DNA of 64,000 bases from Physcia stellaris (lineage: Eukaryota > Ascomycota > Lecanoromycetes > Caliciales > Physciaceae): positions 186,001 through 250,000 of the forward strand of contig JABSSW010000014.1 of assembly GCA_018902385.1 (NCBI GenBank), read 5' to 3'. The notes beneath the pieces are model-generated. The model did no database searches and was not told the origin of the DNA. It saw only the letters and a program-made list of their open reading frames with translations. Positions 1 to 11,704 of the stretch are shown here, one piece after another. A program made the translations under genes and the position numbers. Position 1 is the stretch's first letter. The number at the start of each line of letters is the position of its first letter.

Positions 1-883
1 TATTGATAGAGGTTTTCTTTGTTACGCGAAAGATGCTGTCTTGATGGGACTTGGCTAGTATTAGCCAACGAACCTGTACTGGGTTTGATGGCAAGACTGT
101 TGTTTAAAGGGGTGGCAGAGCAGATGGCTTTGTGCGATTTGAGCTATCAGGCTGATTTTGAGCGTTTGAGGAGTAAATGTTGGTATGATGGGAAGGTAGG
201 CTGCTCGAAGTACTGGGCTTAAATAGGATTGCAGCCTTGTGTCAGCGCGCGTTGGGTTATTCGCAATGCGGTCGAAGAGGACTTTTATGACTTGGTAGAG
301 AGCGAAAGTGATGACACTTGTGAATGGAGAGTGAATCTGATGATGAACCTTGTGTGTTGGGGTTCGTGATGCGCGTAGTAGAGCAGGATGAGAAAGTCGT
401 GAGAAGGAGAAGGTTGAGAAGACGCTACCAAAATCACGCTAGACTCGATACGGCGATGGCGTCAAGAACAAGACTCACGAGAGGCTCATCAGAGATAGAC
501 CCACCTCAGGACCTGATCGACAGAGTCTGCGGTTGTGTGTCCAGTGTCCTCATCACTTGATCATAGTCGAAATCATCTTGCAGATGACTATACTTCTACG
601 CTGTCAACCCAATCAAGAACCCAATTCAGTGAGTATGGACAGCCTTTCTTCCATCCGTTGTACATTTGTATAACAAAGTATCTTCTAAAGCCTGTCCTAC
701 CACCCATGAGAAATCTTCTCCAATGGCCCCAGACAAAGATACGCCTTCACTGACCGACTCCCCAACGCCCTATGCTCAGGCGGGTCAGCCCATGCATGCC
801 CCAAATGCCCAGTCCATGCCTACTCCATACCTCTTACTAACATATACACCCATTTATTCGACTTGTGGAACGCATCCTAGTAT
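1..883. other. Unassigned left-edge stretch
   Basis: Only short open frames with no recognisable similarity, each quickly interrupted, occur here (for example 19-222 and 324-560 on the plus strand). It may be the untranslated tail of a gene to the left plus the 3' region of the Vps24 gene. I see no supported gene. Confidence 0.4.
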
Positions 884-1615
884 CTAGCTCTTCAAAGCCT
901 CCAAGCGACCCCTCATTGCATCAAGCGTTGCTTCTTGTTCCTCGAGATCGGCTTCTTGCTCTGGCTCATCGGTCACTGGTTTCTCAACCACACCAGCTTT
1001 CCCTAATTTGCCTGACAAGATCTCTCCGAGAACTTTGTCAACTTCAGCCTCTGCCTCGTCGTCCTCGCCCTCCATGAGCTGATCATCGGGTAGACTGTCC
1101 CCTACCATTTCCTCAATTATCCCCGCCTTTACCAGCTCTTGTGACAGCTCTCTCATGGTACCCATCAATTCTGGTAACCGTACCAAACTGTTGACGTCTT
1201 TCATCACACCTGTCGAAGCCTTCATGCTGCCCTCGATTTTTCGGACTGAGAATGCCTCGTTGACTTGCATCTGTACGCTCTGTAGTTGCGCCTTACTTGT
1301 GGCTAAGCGAAAGGTTTGTTTCCGTATTCGGATCATTTCCTTTGCGAATATTCGGGTTTCGCTGGCTGCCTGTTTGGCTTGTGATGGATTTCGCTGACCC
1401 CGCTTATTTGCGGCTACGATCAATTGCCTGGTCTTCTGGTCTAAAATCTTCAACTGATTGATGTCTCGTTCAAGCTTGCGTGTATTGGATCGTATCAAGC
1501 TATTACATTTCCTCATCTGCCATCGATTAGCGGCGCAATCCTCGGGCTATGTTGCATGGTTACAGACTTGAGCAGCCGGGTCTGGCTTCCAGAAGACAGC
1601 CTTAAGAGACTCCAT
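884..1615 (-). CDS. vps24: ESCRT-III subunit Vps24 (CHMP3 family)
   Basis: Two exons, complement(884..1516, 1568..1615), give 226 residues, the usual length of the family. The 51-bp intron has a GTCTGT donor and a CAG acceptor and joins codon 16 to 17. The N-terminal exon (MESLKAVFWKPDPAAQ) and the following basic helix (RKCNSLIRSNTRKLERDI) are typical of fungal Vps24. The conserved core stretches QMQVNEAFSVRKIEGSMKAS and NSLVRLPELMGTMRELS follow at about residues 100-150. An acidic linker and the C-terminal MRGRLEALKS (MIT-interacting motif, MIM-like) end the protein. Vps24 polymerises with Snf7 and Vps2 on endosomal membranes to sort cargo into multivesicular bodies. It is divergent from the p23 gene, with 478 bp between the start codons. 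Identity is firm; the choice between Vps24 and Vps2 rests on the VRLPEL core and the N-terminus. Confidence 0.9.
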
Positions 1616-2093
1616 GATGTGGGATGCTCCCTCACTTGGGGTCGGCTGTGTTATCAAAATGTATCCAACATGTCAGGGCAGTCGAGGCAGTTACAGGCTG
1701 CTTCATTGAAACCACAAAATAACGTCTGACGCTAGGCAAGCGGGTGATAAATTACGGTACCTTGAAACAGGGCAGCTAACACTGACCCACGGTTTCTTGA
1801 TCTCATTGAGAGTGAGATAATGCAAGCATTGTGGAGGTGACATCTCAAAATCCCCCTGCTATCATGAGAGTCCAGGAAAAGTTGGGAGAGCGATCATCAG
1901 ACACGGGCGATCTTTGACTGTTCGTTTCGACGAAATTCCATGCGGCTATTTCCGCGCTAGTAAAGATCAACTCACAATTTCGAGAAACTCGTCCACTTCT
2001 CCAGTAACAGCTTGTTTGTTTCTCAAACGCCCATAGACATTACAATTATCTCCTAAATCAACCTAAACCTCCGCCCTTTCATATCATCACAAA

Positions 2094-3154
2094 ATGTCTG
2101 AACATCAGTTAACGCCAGAAGGTAAGTACCAGCCCAATATCCCAGCCTGATCAGCTTCAAGCTTCAAAAATCAAGTCACTCGATTAAGACTTTTGAAATC
2201 AGTCCTCTGGGCCCAGCGCTCCTCCTCCACCGATCCCGAGAAGAACTACGTCACCCTCACCATCAACGCCCCCGACACCGAAAACCCCTCCATCGATCTA
2301 AAATCCAACAGCCTCACCTTCACTGGCCGCAGCGGGCCCAAGGAAACCACCTACCACGTCGAGCTGGAATTCTACGCCGAGATCGACGTGGTGAATTCCA
2401 AGAGGCATGCCACGAGCGCCAATGTGAGCTTTTACCTGAGGAAGAAGGATCTAAAGGAGGAGTATTGGCCGCGCTTGTTGAAGGAGCCCAAGCGAGTGCA
2501 GTTTGTGAGGACGGATTTCGAGAAGGTATGTCACATTTAGGCTGGGTTTGGGGTTCTGCATGCCTTGCTCTTTGAACGAGCGTCACTTGCAGATTCCTGC
2601 AAATGGCTGCGCAGGCGTTTGAGATCAGCTCTTGTGATACGTGCTCGGTTGAATTTGCTCTTGAGTTAAACATTGACTGACGTACTCGAATGACAGTGGG
2701 TTGATGAGGACGAGCAAGAAGGTGCCCCAGACGATGACATGGGTGCTATGGGCGGTGGAATGCCCGATATGGGCGGTATGGGAGGAGACGGCGGCTTCGG
2801 CGGCATCGGTACGTCACAACCCCCTTACTCACATACCCCTTCATCTCCCCTTACTCCCCGCATCTTACCCCCTCTCTCTCCTCTCATCGCTCTCCATCCT
2901 TCCCTACAACCCCCTCCGATAACATACCCTAACCTGCCCCCACCACAGATTTCTCAAAACTCGGAGGCGGCGGCGGCGCAGGCGGCATGCCCGACATGAG
3001 CTCCCTGGGCGACATGGGCGGCGACGACGAAGCCGACGACGACATGCCCGATCTCGAAGACGATGACGCCAAGGACGACGCTGCGGCCGACAAAACGGAG
3101 GAGGCGGCTGCGCCTGAGGCAAAGGGGAAAGCGAAGATCGAGGAGGTGTCCTAG
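2094..3154 (+). CDS. sba1: Hsp90 co-chaperone p23/Sba1
   Basis: Four exons, join(2094..2121, 2203..2525, 2697..2808, 2949..3154), give 222 residues. Reading phase is kept at every junction and all introns are GT-AG. The CS domain (about residues 8-120) starts with VLWAQRSS and includes DPEKNYVTLTI, YHVELEFYAEID and the family signature KEEYWPRLLKE. WVDEDEQ closes the CS domain. The tail is rich in Gly/Met/Asp (GAMGGGMPDMGGMGGD and acidic repeats), as in fungal p23 proteins, and ends in KIEEVS. p23 binds the ATP-bound, closed Hsp90 dimer and slows its ATPase during client maturation in cytosol and nucleus. The gene lies head-to-head with vps24. A 129-bp direct repeat follows its 3' end. Confidence 0.93.
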
Positions 3155-3340
3155 ATGCCCTCGTCCTTCTTCTTCCCTTTGTGTTGATAAAGGAAATGGA
3201 TGTGGCATGGCCTTTGAGCTCTACGCTCTGGAGGCTTTCATCTCCTGTGCTGAAGCTGAGGACTGGGAGATGGAGATGGAGATGGCAAAGGAAAATGGGG
3301 AGAGGAAGAGACAGTAATTAGATCGCTGCGATGACGAGGA

Positions 3341-3575
3341 CCATGCATGTTAGATACCTTCCTTGCTTTCAGCGGCATCCATTTACGTAGCAACAAAAAA
3401 GCGTGCGGAAAAATATGGTTATCCTTGCTCTTGTCTCTGTTGATTTGTGCTTCATTAACATCACGATAGCCATGCATGTTAGATACCTTTCCTTGCTTTC
3501 AGCGGCATCCATTTACGTAGCTAAAAAAAGCGTGTGAAAATGGTTGTCCTTGCTCCCCGTCTCTTTTGTTTTGCC
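3341..3575. repeat. Tandem duplication, period 129 bp
   Basis: The sequence beginning CCATGCATGTTAGATACCTT at 3341 starts again at 3470 with nearly the same order of bases, including GCGGCATCCATTTACGTAGC. The second copy has small indels in its A-run and drifts apart after about 100 bp. It lies in the 3' flank of the p23 gene and may fall in its untranslated region. Confidence 0.85.
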
Positions 3576-3809
3576 ATTCTCTATATATTATAACAGGGCG
3601 TTGCGTGTCTCTTCGCTAAACTTGTCGTTTTTCATGAACCCTTCAGAAACCTCGTCAGTGATCTCTCTACTATCTTACCTTGGCCATCACAACAGCAGCA
3701 GGACAATCATCTTCGACACACATCTCAACCATGTCCCCGCGTACTCACTTCTCTACAAACAGCAGTTCCGCAAATTCATTCAAGTCATATTTAGCCAGCT
3801 AGCGATCTA

Positions 3810-5772
3810 TCAAAGCCCCCCACCCTTCTCCATAATCCTCAACCCCGGCGAGAAAAGCGGCGTCTCGAGCCCAACCTCCTGCAGCCCCAGTCTCAGAGGC
3901 GCGGGGACATGTCTCGCACTGCCCCTCTGCGGTGAAGGGGAGTTGAGGAAGGTTTGTTTCTCTGCATCCAAGTCCCCTGTACCTTCTTCAACGCCGTCAT
4001 CCACCCGCGCCCAATCCCCAGCGCCAAGATCAAAGCTCCACATCGCCCCCGCCGCCAGCACGAACAGCAGCCCCGACACCAGGAACGGCAACCCAGCCCA
4101 CACCCCCCCTTGCCTCAAGCCCGCGCCGAACAGCTTCGCAACCACGGGGCTCGCGACCAGCATCGCAGCCGTCCAAACCAGACTCATGACCGCGAACAGG
4201 CGCCCGACTTCATCCCTTCGCACCAGGCTCGAGAGCAAGGAGCGGATCAGCGCCGTGGCGCCCATGCCCATCGTCGCGACGCAGCAGCCGATCACGAAGG
4301 CCGGGATGCTGGGTGCGAAGCCCTCGATCAGGAGCCCCGCGGCTGCGATCGAGAAGCTGAGGCGGAGGAGGAGGATGTCTTTTTTTAGGGGCGTGAAGGA
4401 GCGCCGGCGGAGGAGGTAGGTGGATGCGAGGGGGAGGCCGACGAGGAGGGCGAGGAGCATTATTACCGCGCGCACGGAGCCGAGGTAGGCGGTTTGGGAG
4501 AGCGTCCAGGCGTAGCGGCGGGAGGTGTATTGGATTGTGAGGTTGCTGCAGGCTTGGGCGAAGATGTAGGAGATGGAGGTTGTGAGGATGAAGAGGATTC
4601 GGGGGTCGAGGAAGAGGAAGGTCAGGGGTGGGAGGTGGGTGGTGAGGATGGTTGGGATGTGGAGCGATTTTATGTTTTTGTGTGCGGTGGATGGAGGACT
4701 GGTTTTCGAATTGTGTTTTTGAAGTGTCTCGGGGAGGAGGAGTGAGAGGGGGATGTTGATGGTTAGGAGGGCGATGCTGAGCGTTACAGGAATCCAGGGC
4801 GAGCGGTCCATGAGGACTGAACCTATGGGTGGGCCGAAGAATTCGGTTGCACAGAGGGCGGCGTGGGCGTAGAAGAACACGTTGGCGCTGTCAAATCGAG
4901 GTTAGTGATGATCTGAGTAGTCTGGCAGATAATGCTTACCGTTGGGACTCTGAACTGACATCCGTGGTGATTACGAACAAGAGAGCGGATGCTACAAGCG
5001 TTCCACCTCCGAAGACGCCTAATGCCCCTTGAAGCCAGATAAGGCGTACTGGTAGCAGTTGAGGGAAGGCACCTAGCAATTCTTGTCAGTTGATTTCTTA
5101 AAGAGGACGTGAGAGAGACCCACAAACGATGCATATCCAGATAGCCCGCGCCCACAGCGAGGATACGTTGAGAACATTCAACCACTTCCTCCCGTATCTG
5201 TCTGCCAGCATACCAAAAGGGATTGCTAGAAAGAGGCCTGCTCAGAGGTTATTAGTTCGTGACCCAAATAAATCTCCAGTATGAACAATTGTGTATTGTA
5301 GAAATTCAACCCGAATCCTCTGATATTCCAAGCATCAAGTGCCTGACTTGGATAGGGAGCGCTGTAAAGAAAGCGGATTGCCGGATGTATTTACTGCAGC
5401 ACGGAACTTACCTGGTAGATAGTCGAAAAATTCTTGCCAACCTCGCAAGAGAGCCAGCTCTTCCTGTACTGTTGCAACCTTACAGTATCTCTCTTCCACG
5501 TGCCCATTCTCACCGAGAAGACTTGGATCTGCAACCTTGTAATACTCGGTGCAGATAATGGACTCGTATATCCTGATCAAGGGTGCTTTGCTGATGCTCC
5601 CTGCCAAATCCGCCGCGAAGACTATAGTCAGGACAAGGCCTAGCACGTAAAACGAAGAGTGTTGAGATATTGGGGGTGGATCATCGTCGGAGTGCGGAGG
5701 GAACTGTCGTAGAAGAGGTGTGTGCACTGTTGTATTATCTTCCTGGTCGGGGAGGTATAAGTTTTCTGCCAT
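3810..5772 (-). CDS. Major facilitator superfamily transporter
   Basis: Four exons, complement(3810..4887, 4940..5072, 5124..5237, 5412..5772), give 561 residues with phase kept at all junctions. I chose the start MAENLYLPDQ because the segment before it in the same frame looks like untranslated sequence. The first membrane segment (FYVLGLVLTIVFAADLAG) is followed by RIYESIIC, then the MFS signature GMLADRYGRKW between helices 2 and 3, and later segments such as GVFGGGTLVASALLFVITTD. The middle cytoplasmic loop follows a helix ending in LPETLQKH, and a second set of helices fills the C-terminal half. The spacing fits a 12-helix plasma-membrane exporter or permease. The substrate cannot be read from the sequence. 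Confidence 0.85.
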
Positions 5773-5904
5773 GGTATCCTGATACTCCAGGCGTGCTTCC
5801 AAAAGGGGATACGAGAAGACGAGCAACGAAGGCAAGAAAGCCCAGAGGAATGAAAACGCAAATGAAAACGCCCAGCTGCCATAACAAAGCAATTTAGGAA
5901 ACAA

Positions 5905-6606
5905 AGCATCGCAAGTACAATGCTATTGTCATTTGCCATAATTTCGGCAAGAACAAAGTCGCGTCAGACTATGGCCACGGGTGAAGAACAATGACTATTC
6001 ACTGGAGAGCAAGTATCAATGCAGCACCCGATCAACTTTCATCTAAAGCGTGTAATGCAGCACCAGAACAGATCCTCGTGACGCATGAAGCTTTCCTTCA
6101 AACATTGGGCCAGTGAAGTCGATTTGATGAAGCTACTTGAGCTCGGGTGTAACGAAGGATCCAACGTCTCAGGTTTGGGGCTCGGACCGCCAATGCATCT
6201 GCCAGGGACGCAGGGCGCGATCCATGGGACGGATGAAAGACATCTCCACCTGATCTGTCATTCTGTCGGCTATAAGTCGTGGAGAGCATAAGTGAACTGG
6301 ACATTGGTAGAACTTATAGTAGAAGGGAAACTCCATGCTTAATGATTCGAATGGATGGATGTTGGAGAGGCATTACCATTGGTTCGCTTAAGCAGCTTCT
6401 TTGGGCATTAGCGCGAAAGGGAAAATCCGGGGTATTTTAGGTTGCAAGCCACGATTCACCATGCGCGAGAGCTTCGCCCTATCCACAGAACTTCGAGAGA
6501 GACAGAGAAATTCTAATTAGGCCCAAGCATAGATACAAGAAGAGTCCTGACACGCGACAATGCTGTGCTCACTTACACCAATCGGTACGGAATGATCGAG
6601 ACACAT
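5905..6606. other. Intergenic, no gene seen
   Basis: Lies between the 5' side of the MFS gene and the 3' end of the alcohol dehydrogenase gene. Two overlapping short frames (6085-6291 and its antisense) show no family features. Confidence 0.5.
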
Positions 6607-7871
6607 CTACTTGCTGGTATCAACCACGTATCTGCCAGCAATCTTGCCTTCATCTGTACGTAGGTTAGCAATCTGATACAGAGCAAGCCACGCTGGATTC
6701 TTACGCATTAGGTCATAGACCTTTTGAAGCTCACTCATGCCAATAGTCTTGAACGGTGCCTTGATGAAGCCACGCTCGAAGAAATCGAGAGCCTCTGATG
6801 TATCTTTACGGTTACCGACATAGGATCCCTTTATCGTCTTCATACCAATCACAGTCTCGAAGACCGGTGCTTTGAGAAATGCACCTGCAGGAAGACCAAT
6901 AGCAACGACGGTGCCCTTGGGACGGACGTACTGAGACAGGATTAGCAGGGATTCAAATGAAGTGTCATGTGATACTCGCCTCAGCAGCTTGTTGGAATGG
7001 CTTCTCATTGACTGCTACGAGAAGAACTGCGTGTGGGCCGAGACCATCCTTTGTGGCAGCTTGCACATCTTTCACGACGTTTTGTGACGAAGCAAAGTCG
7101 ACAAAGGCTTCGGCCCCGAGCTGCTCCGTCGTCATTTTTCTCTTCTCCTCTCCGGCGTCGATTGCGATCACTCGAAGACCCATGGCCTTGGCATACTGAC
7201 ATGCCAAAGATCCCAGGCCTCCTCCGGCACCGACGATGGCTACACTCTGGCCAGCCCTTGCTCCTGACTCTTTCAGGCCCTTATAGACCGTTATACCTGC
7301 ACAGAGAACCGGAGCGACCGCATCCAGTGGAACGTTCTTGGGAATCTTGGCAATATGTGCAGCCTTGCCGATGGCGTACTGTTGGAAGGTGCCGTCGACA
7401 GTATAACCCGACAGGAGTGCATGTGGACAGAGGGGCTCGTCGCCTGTTTGGCAGAAGTCACAAGCTAGACATGAGCCATTAAGCCACTATCAAAGTCAAT
7501 TGAATAGTTCTAAGGGCCCCAGGGCTCGAGGTGATTACCTTGATACCGGCATGATCGCCAATCTCAACGTCCTTGACGAGCTCGCCCTTTGCCACGACGA
7601 CGCCGGCACCTTCATGACCGCCGACCAAAGGTAGCTTCGTTGGAAGCGGCCAGTCGCCGTTTACCGCGTGGAGGTCAGTGTGACAAACACCGGAGTACTT
7701 GATGTTCACAAGGACTTCATCTGGGCCAGGCTTCGCGACTATGAGAATATGAGATCACTGCAAAAAGCCAAATTGTGAAGTCACCTCACCGGGTATCTGT
7801 TTATAGTCAATAGGACCTCCTGTCTTCTCGATGACCTGGGCCCATTGCTTCTCGGGGATGGAGTCAGACAT
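6607..7871 (-). CDS. Zinc-dependent alcohol dehydrogenase (yeast ADH type)
   Basis: Four exons, complement(6607..6930, 6980..7486, 7539..7738, 7790..7871), give 370 residues. The catalytic zinc site is visible in [11 protein letters not shown] and GGHEGAG. The structural zinc site is four cysteines in [17 protein letters not shown]. The Rossmann fold carries [20 protein letters not shown] for NAD binding, and the C-terminus holds [20 protein letters not shown]. The enzyme interconverts primary alcohols and aldehydes with NAD(H), probably in the cytosol. The last intron (6931-6979, 49 bp) begins with GC and not GT: only that junction gives the family sequence AAEYVRPKGT, and the nearby GT gives the wrong frame. 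The total length is slightly above the usual 350. Confidence 0.92.
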
Positions 7872-9110
7872 GTTAAGATATTTTTGGTGAAAATGCTGCA
7901 AGGGAAGGTATGATGAGGTGTGTGGAATTCACAGGGGAAGGGGGAAAATCTCAATGAGATGAGCTCATGAATTTACTTGGGGACTGGTGGGTATTTATTG
8001 ATTGCTTTGAAGACCCTTCCATAGCTCCAACGTCTGGACTCCACAGTCGAAGGAGGGGAATACACTTTGGGCTGCAGTAGGCTGTCATGGCGTCAGGGGA
8101 GGGAAATGGTTGTTCGCATGGTAGTCGACTGGCCGGTGCACCGAAGATTCCATGAAAGGGTACCAGCATGCTCCAACGGCGACTAGGCTTCATGTACCAC
8201 ATAGGTACTTAAATGTGGCTTTGGATCACGAACCCCGAGAATGAACAGTATCTGGCAGTTGTCGAGGCCATCAAAGGCCGGAGGCCCCTCTGATGGTGGG
8301 GCAGTTGCATCCAATTGCGGGGAAAGTGTTCAATTTCATCTGGTCTTCGGGAATAAGGCACTGAGCTTGACCTCGGGCTCCCGGAAGCTAATGGATTCAC
8401 GGACGAGCGCTGACATCAAAGACACTTTGGTCTAGCTGCTTGGATGGTTGCTATCGGTTCAACCTCTCGTTGCTTTCGAACCGACGCGTAGAGTTTCCGG
8501 GCCATTGGTTGGCGAACATGCAGTGCTTATGGCGGTTAGCACAGATATCCCCAGACAGTAGTGGTCGAGATTCGTCTTGTAAACATTTCTTATATCAGCG
8601 GAGGCACTTTGGTATGATTTGGTCGTCGGTGGCGGACAAGATGCCGTTACCCAGACAACGGGCTCCCCCAACAATCATGACAACCAAGATCGCTTTTGCT
8701 ATTGGACTATGTAGTCATTGGGAAAAGTTCCATTCAAGGAGAGGATTCTGTTCAAACTTACTTGTTATATTCAAGGTGAGAGAAAAAGACGAAGTGTTTG
8801 TGCCTGCATTTTTCGCGCCGAATGCGAATGAGTCCGGACTCCATGGATTTTACTGGATCGAACCATTAAGCCAACACGAGTCTCCTCCCCAACAGAAAGG
8901 AATAAACATATCGTGATCGCAGCCTATATTCCAAAGCCTGATTGCTTTGATCTAAAACCGAGTCTTTTTCATCTCGGCGCTCATTTGTATCCAGAACAAA
9001 TAATCGTAGATTGGTGCGAAAGACACATTGAGGAAAGAGATGGTGAAGAGGACTCATTATCGCTCGCCAAAAGCTGCACAGTGCAAGTGAACAACTCTTA
9101 GAGTGTCAAC
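7872..9110. other. Intergenic, no convincing gene
   Basis: Upstream region of the alcohol dehydrogenase gene plus about 1 kb holding only short frames (longest 8440-8916, plus strand) without recognisable domains. Confidence 0.45.
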
Positions 9111-10349
9111 ATGGGTCGCGGTGCTGGATACCAAAGTAATGGGGGCCAACGAGAGAACTTGGCCACGTCACTTCGCGAGGTCAGCCATGATCAAAATGCA
9201 GGAAAACATATCAGGAATTCACTCTATCCTACTCGTGGAGCCTTCCATGATCTCACTAGAAAGCTGGCTGCCAGTGTGAGTAAGGATAAGCCCTCTAGGA
9301 GAAAGTCGTCCTTGAAGCAGTCGCCTCCAGGAGACACCTCTGCAATGTCGTTTCAAGGTTTATCTTCGAGGGATCCACAGAATCAAATACAGCCTGACAC
9401 AACACATGACCTCTATAGACAAAATCGAGCTTCTACTCCAGACTTTGCAAGAAATGCTCGTCAGGTTCATTCACCTGTCATCAAGTCGCCAGCTTGTCAT
9501 CTTACGATTGAACGATCGCGGCCACGAGGACCGCGAGCGGCCCCTGTACAAGTCAAGCTCGCGCTCGAAAAAGACTGTCTGGAGATCTGTCACAACAAAC
9601 AGCCTAGGGGTTCACTGAACTTGCGACAGTCAGTCTTCGAGCAGCCTGAAAATTGTCAAGCCGCCAGCTATTGTGGTGGGGCAACCCAAAGAAATGAAAC
9701 AGACACGAGCGCTCGCTGTCGATCAAGCTACGCAGACCGTAGCAGTGCAAATTTGCATAGTAAGAAACACTCAACTACCTCCAACGTCATGAGACCAGAG
9801 TCCGAGACCTCTACTTGCAGTCCACATCAGGAAATCCAAAGCGAGGGACTCATGAGAGGAAGTCGAGATAATGACCCTGGACAAAACATCGCCGGAGACG
9901 TGTCATCTGATGCAGCTGGCAATTTCGGCGATGTCGATGCAGCTGCGATCCAAAGACCAGGGAGAGATCGCATGCTCACCAGAACCCTTACTCAATGGCT
10001 CCCTAGCATCAAGGCCATCTTCTCTGGTGCGGACGAAAGGCTACAAAGGTTGGCAATCCTGTCAGAATTGGGGATTTGGCAGCGCGTAATCGAAATGGTA
10101 GTACATGTCTTCACGACGCTACATCATGCGTCCCCGGCATTTCAAGTCCTTAGGTCAACGAACGCACGGGCTGGCGAGTATGGAAAGGCCATGAAGGACT
10201 TTAGCCGAGCCATTGTATATCTACTCGTCTTGTTGAGTCTCTTGCAGCTGGTGACGCAAGCAGTACGAATCATCGTCATTACTGTAGCGGCGCTAGCATG
10301 GCCATTTAAGATGGTGTGGGTAGTGTTGAGATGGGTCATGGTGGGATGA
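9111..10349 (+). CDS. Hypothetical protein with C-terminal membrane segment
   Basis: One open frame of 412 residues starting MGRGAGYQSN. I do not recognise the family. Residues 1-290 are polar, rich in Ser, Arg, Gln and Asn, and look disordered. After TLTQWLPSIKAIFSG a more ordered helical part follows. The last 45 residues contain two neighbouring hydrophobic stretches (YLLVLLSLLQLV and IIVITVAALAWPFKMVWVVL), so the protein is probably anchored by its C-terminus. An exon further upstream cannot be excluded. The length and the clean hydrophobic end argue for a real gene over a chance frame. Confidence 0.5.
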   Translation: MGRGAGYQSNGGQRENLATSLREVSHDQNAGKHIRNSLYPTRGAFHDLTRKLAASVSKDKPSRRKSSLKQSPPGDTSAMSFQGLSSRDPQNQIQPDTTHDLYRQNRASTPDFARNARQVHSPVIKSPACHLTIERSRPRGPRAAPVQVKLALEKDCLEICHNKQPRGSLNLRQSVFEQPENCQAASYCGGATQRNETDTSARCRSSYADRSSANLHSKKHSTTSNVMRPESETSTCSPHQEIQSEGLMRGSRDNDPGQNIAGDVSSDAAGNFGDVDAAAIQRPGRDRMLTRTLTQWLPSIKAIFSGADERLQRLAILSELGIWQRVIEMVVHVFTTLHHASPAFQVLRSTNARAGEYGKAMKDFSRAIVYLLVLLSLLQLVTQAVRIIVITVAALAWPFKMVWVVLRWVMVG

Positions 10350-11562
10350 AAATCCAGTCAAGTACCAAGAGGAACCGTCGTCGAAAATCCATGTTCTGAC
10401 ATGCGGATGCCGGTAGCTCGCCGCGTATCGACGAAGTCATGTGGGCCCTGACTGAGCTGCTTGTGGGAGACCTAATCTCAGGGATCTCTGAAGAACTTTG
10501 CAAAGACGAAGCAGAATGAAACCAGATGATCCGCTTTATAGCAATGATGTTATACTCCCAAGATATCCTGATATCATGAAGCTTGAAGCAGTGTGCTTCC
10601 TGGATGGAGAGATCTGAGATGCCCTGCGCAAGCGATAGCTTTCAAGATATTGCGGAGAAAGGTCTCCTGGCTAGTACGACAGTGGTCTTCAACGGTCTTC
10701 ATGCACGTCGTGATCCACTAGATCCAAGTACCGATCCTACCGAAGAGCCGCTCGAGCAGGAGAGAGAGCCTCGAGTAGCGTGGACGTTTGACAATGTAGG
10801 CCAGTTCGACACGGAACAAACGCCCCAGTTGGAAGGGTCCCAGCGTTTGACAGGAAAACGATTGATCAGGCGTTCACGACTACACCAGGACTGCAGAGAT
10901 CCGGTCAAGAAACACAGCAGTGCCAGTATGACTGTCCACTAGCTTAAGCTAGCTGTCGCGCCGTTGGCACAACCCAGGAGGAGCACCAGGGGCTCATATA
11001 TTAATTAGCCTCAAGCCTGTCGGTTGGACCCGAGGTATAGATCTTGAATGCATCTCAGGGGCATTCACTGCCGGAGCTAAAGACTTGGCAATCTTGACCA
11101 AAAGCCACCAGACCATCCTGACATGTTTCGCAATCTCCCACCATCTGCTCTCAATCTTCCAAGCGAGCTCAGTCGATGCAGCATCTGCCGAAGGTCTGTG
11201 CGAGAATACAGCACGATCATGCAAGCATGCAGGTATATGTAGACCTACAACTGCATCGCCGTTAGCGAAAGGCAAAGGCAGATCCATGCCTCAATACACT
11301 CATACTGAGTAGGGAGATCGCGGCTTGATGGCCCTCAAGATATGGGATGGGCTGAAACATACCTGGGTGCCAAGCAATGGGAGAAGACGATACCTGGTTG
11401 TCAACCAGTGATAAACCATGCTAGCGCTGATGTCTCAATATCACATTTAGCGTACTGACATAGATGCCCTGGCCAACGCTCATTAGTAGCTCTGGACATG
11501 GGAACAATGGCTGCCGGCATCGAGATGGGGTCAAGGAGTCAAAATCAGAATCAGGATCTGTG
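10350..11562. other. Intergenic, no convincing gene
   Basis: A 119-residue plus-strand frame at 10,583-10,942 lacks any recognisable motif and has no clear exon partners. The rest shows nothing supported. Confidence 0.4.
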
Positions 11563-11570
11563 TATATAAA
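11563..11570 (+). promoter_or_regulatory. Probable TATA box of the cutinase gene
   Basis: TATATAAA lies 135 nt before the cutinase start codon and is followed by a pyrimidine-rich leader, a common layout for strongly expressed secreted-enzyme genes. Inferred from position only. Confidence 0.4.
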
Positions 11571-11704
11571 CTCGAACGCCCTCCATTTATCACGATGTGA
11601 GGAACAGACACTATCTTTCTCATCCGATCTTCCCAATCACACCATCCCTCTTCATCCAATTCACTTCACTCACAATCGTTCGATTCCTTTGACCAGACAT
11701 CATT

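Noticed and set aside
3544-4419. 291-residue plus-strand frame
   Set aside because: It is the antisense shadow of the MFS transporter exon.
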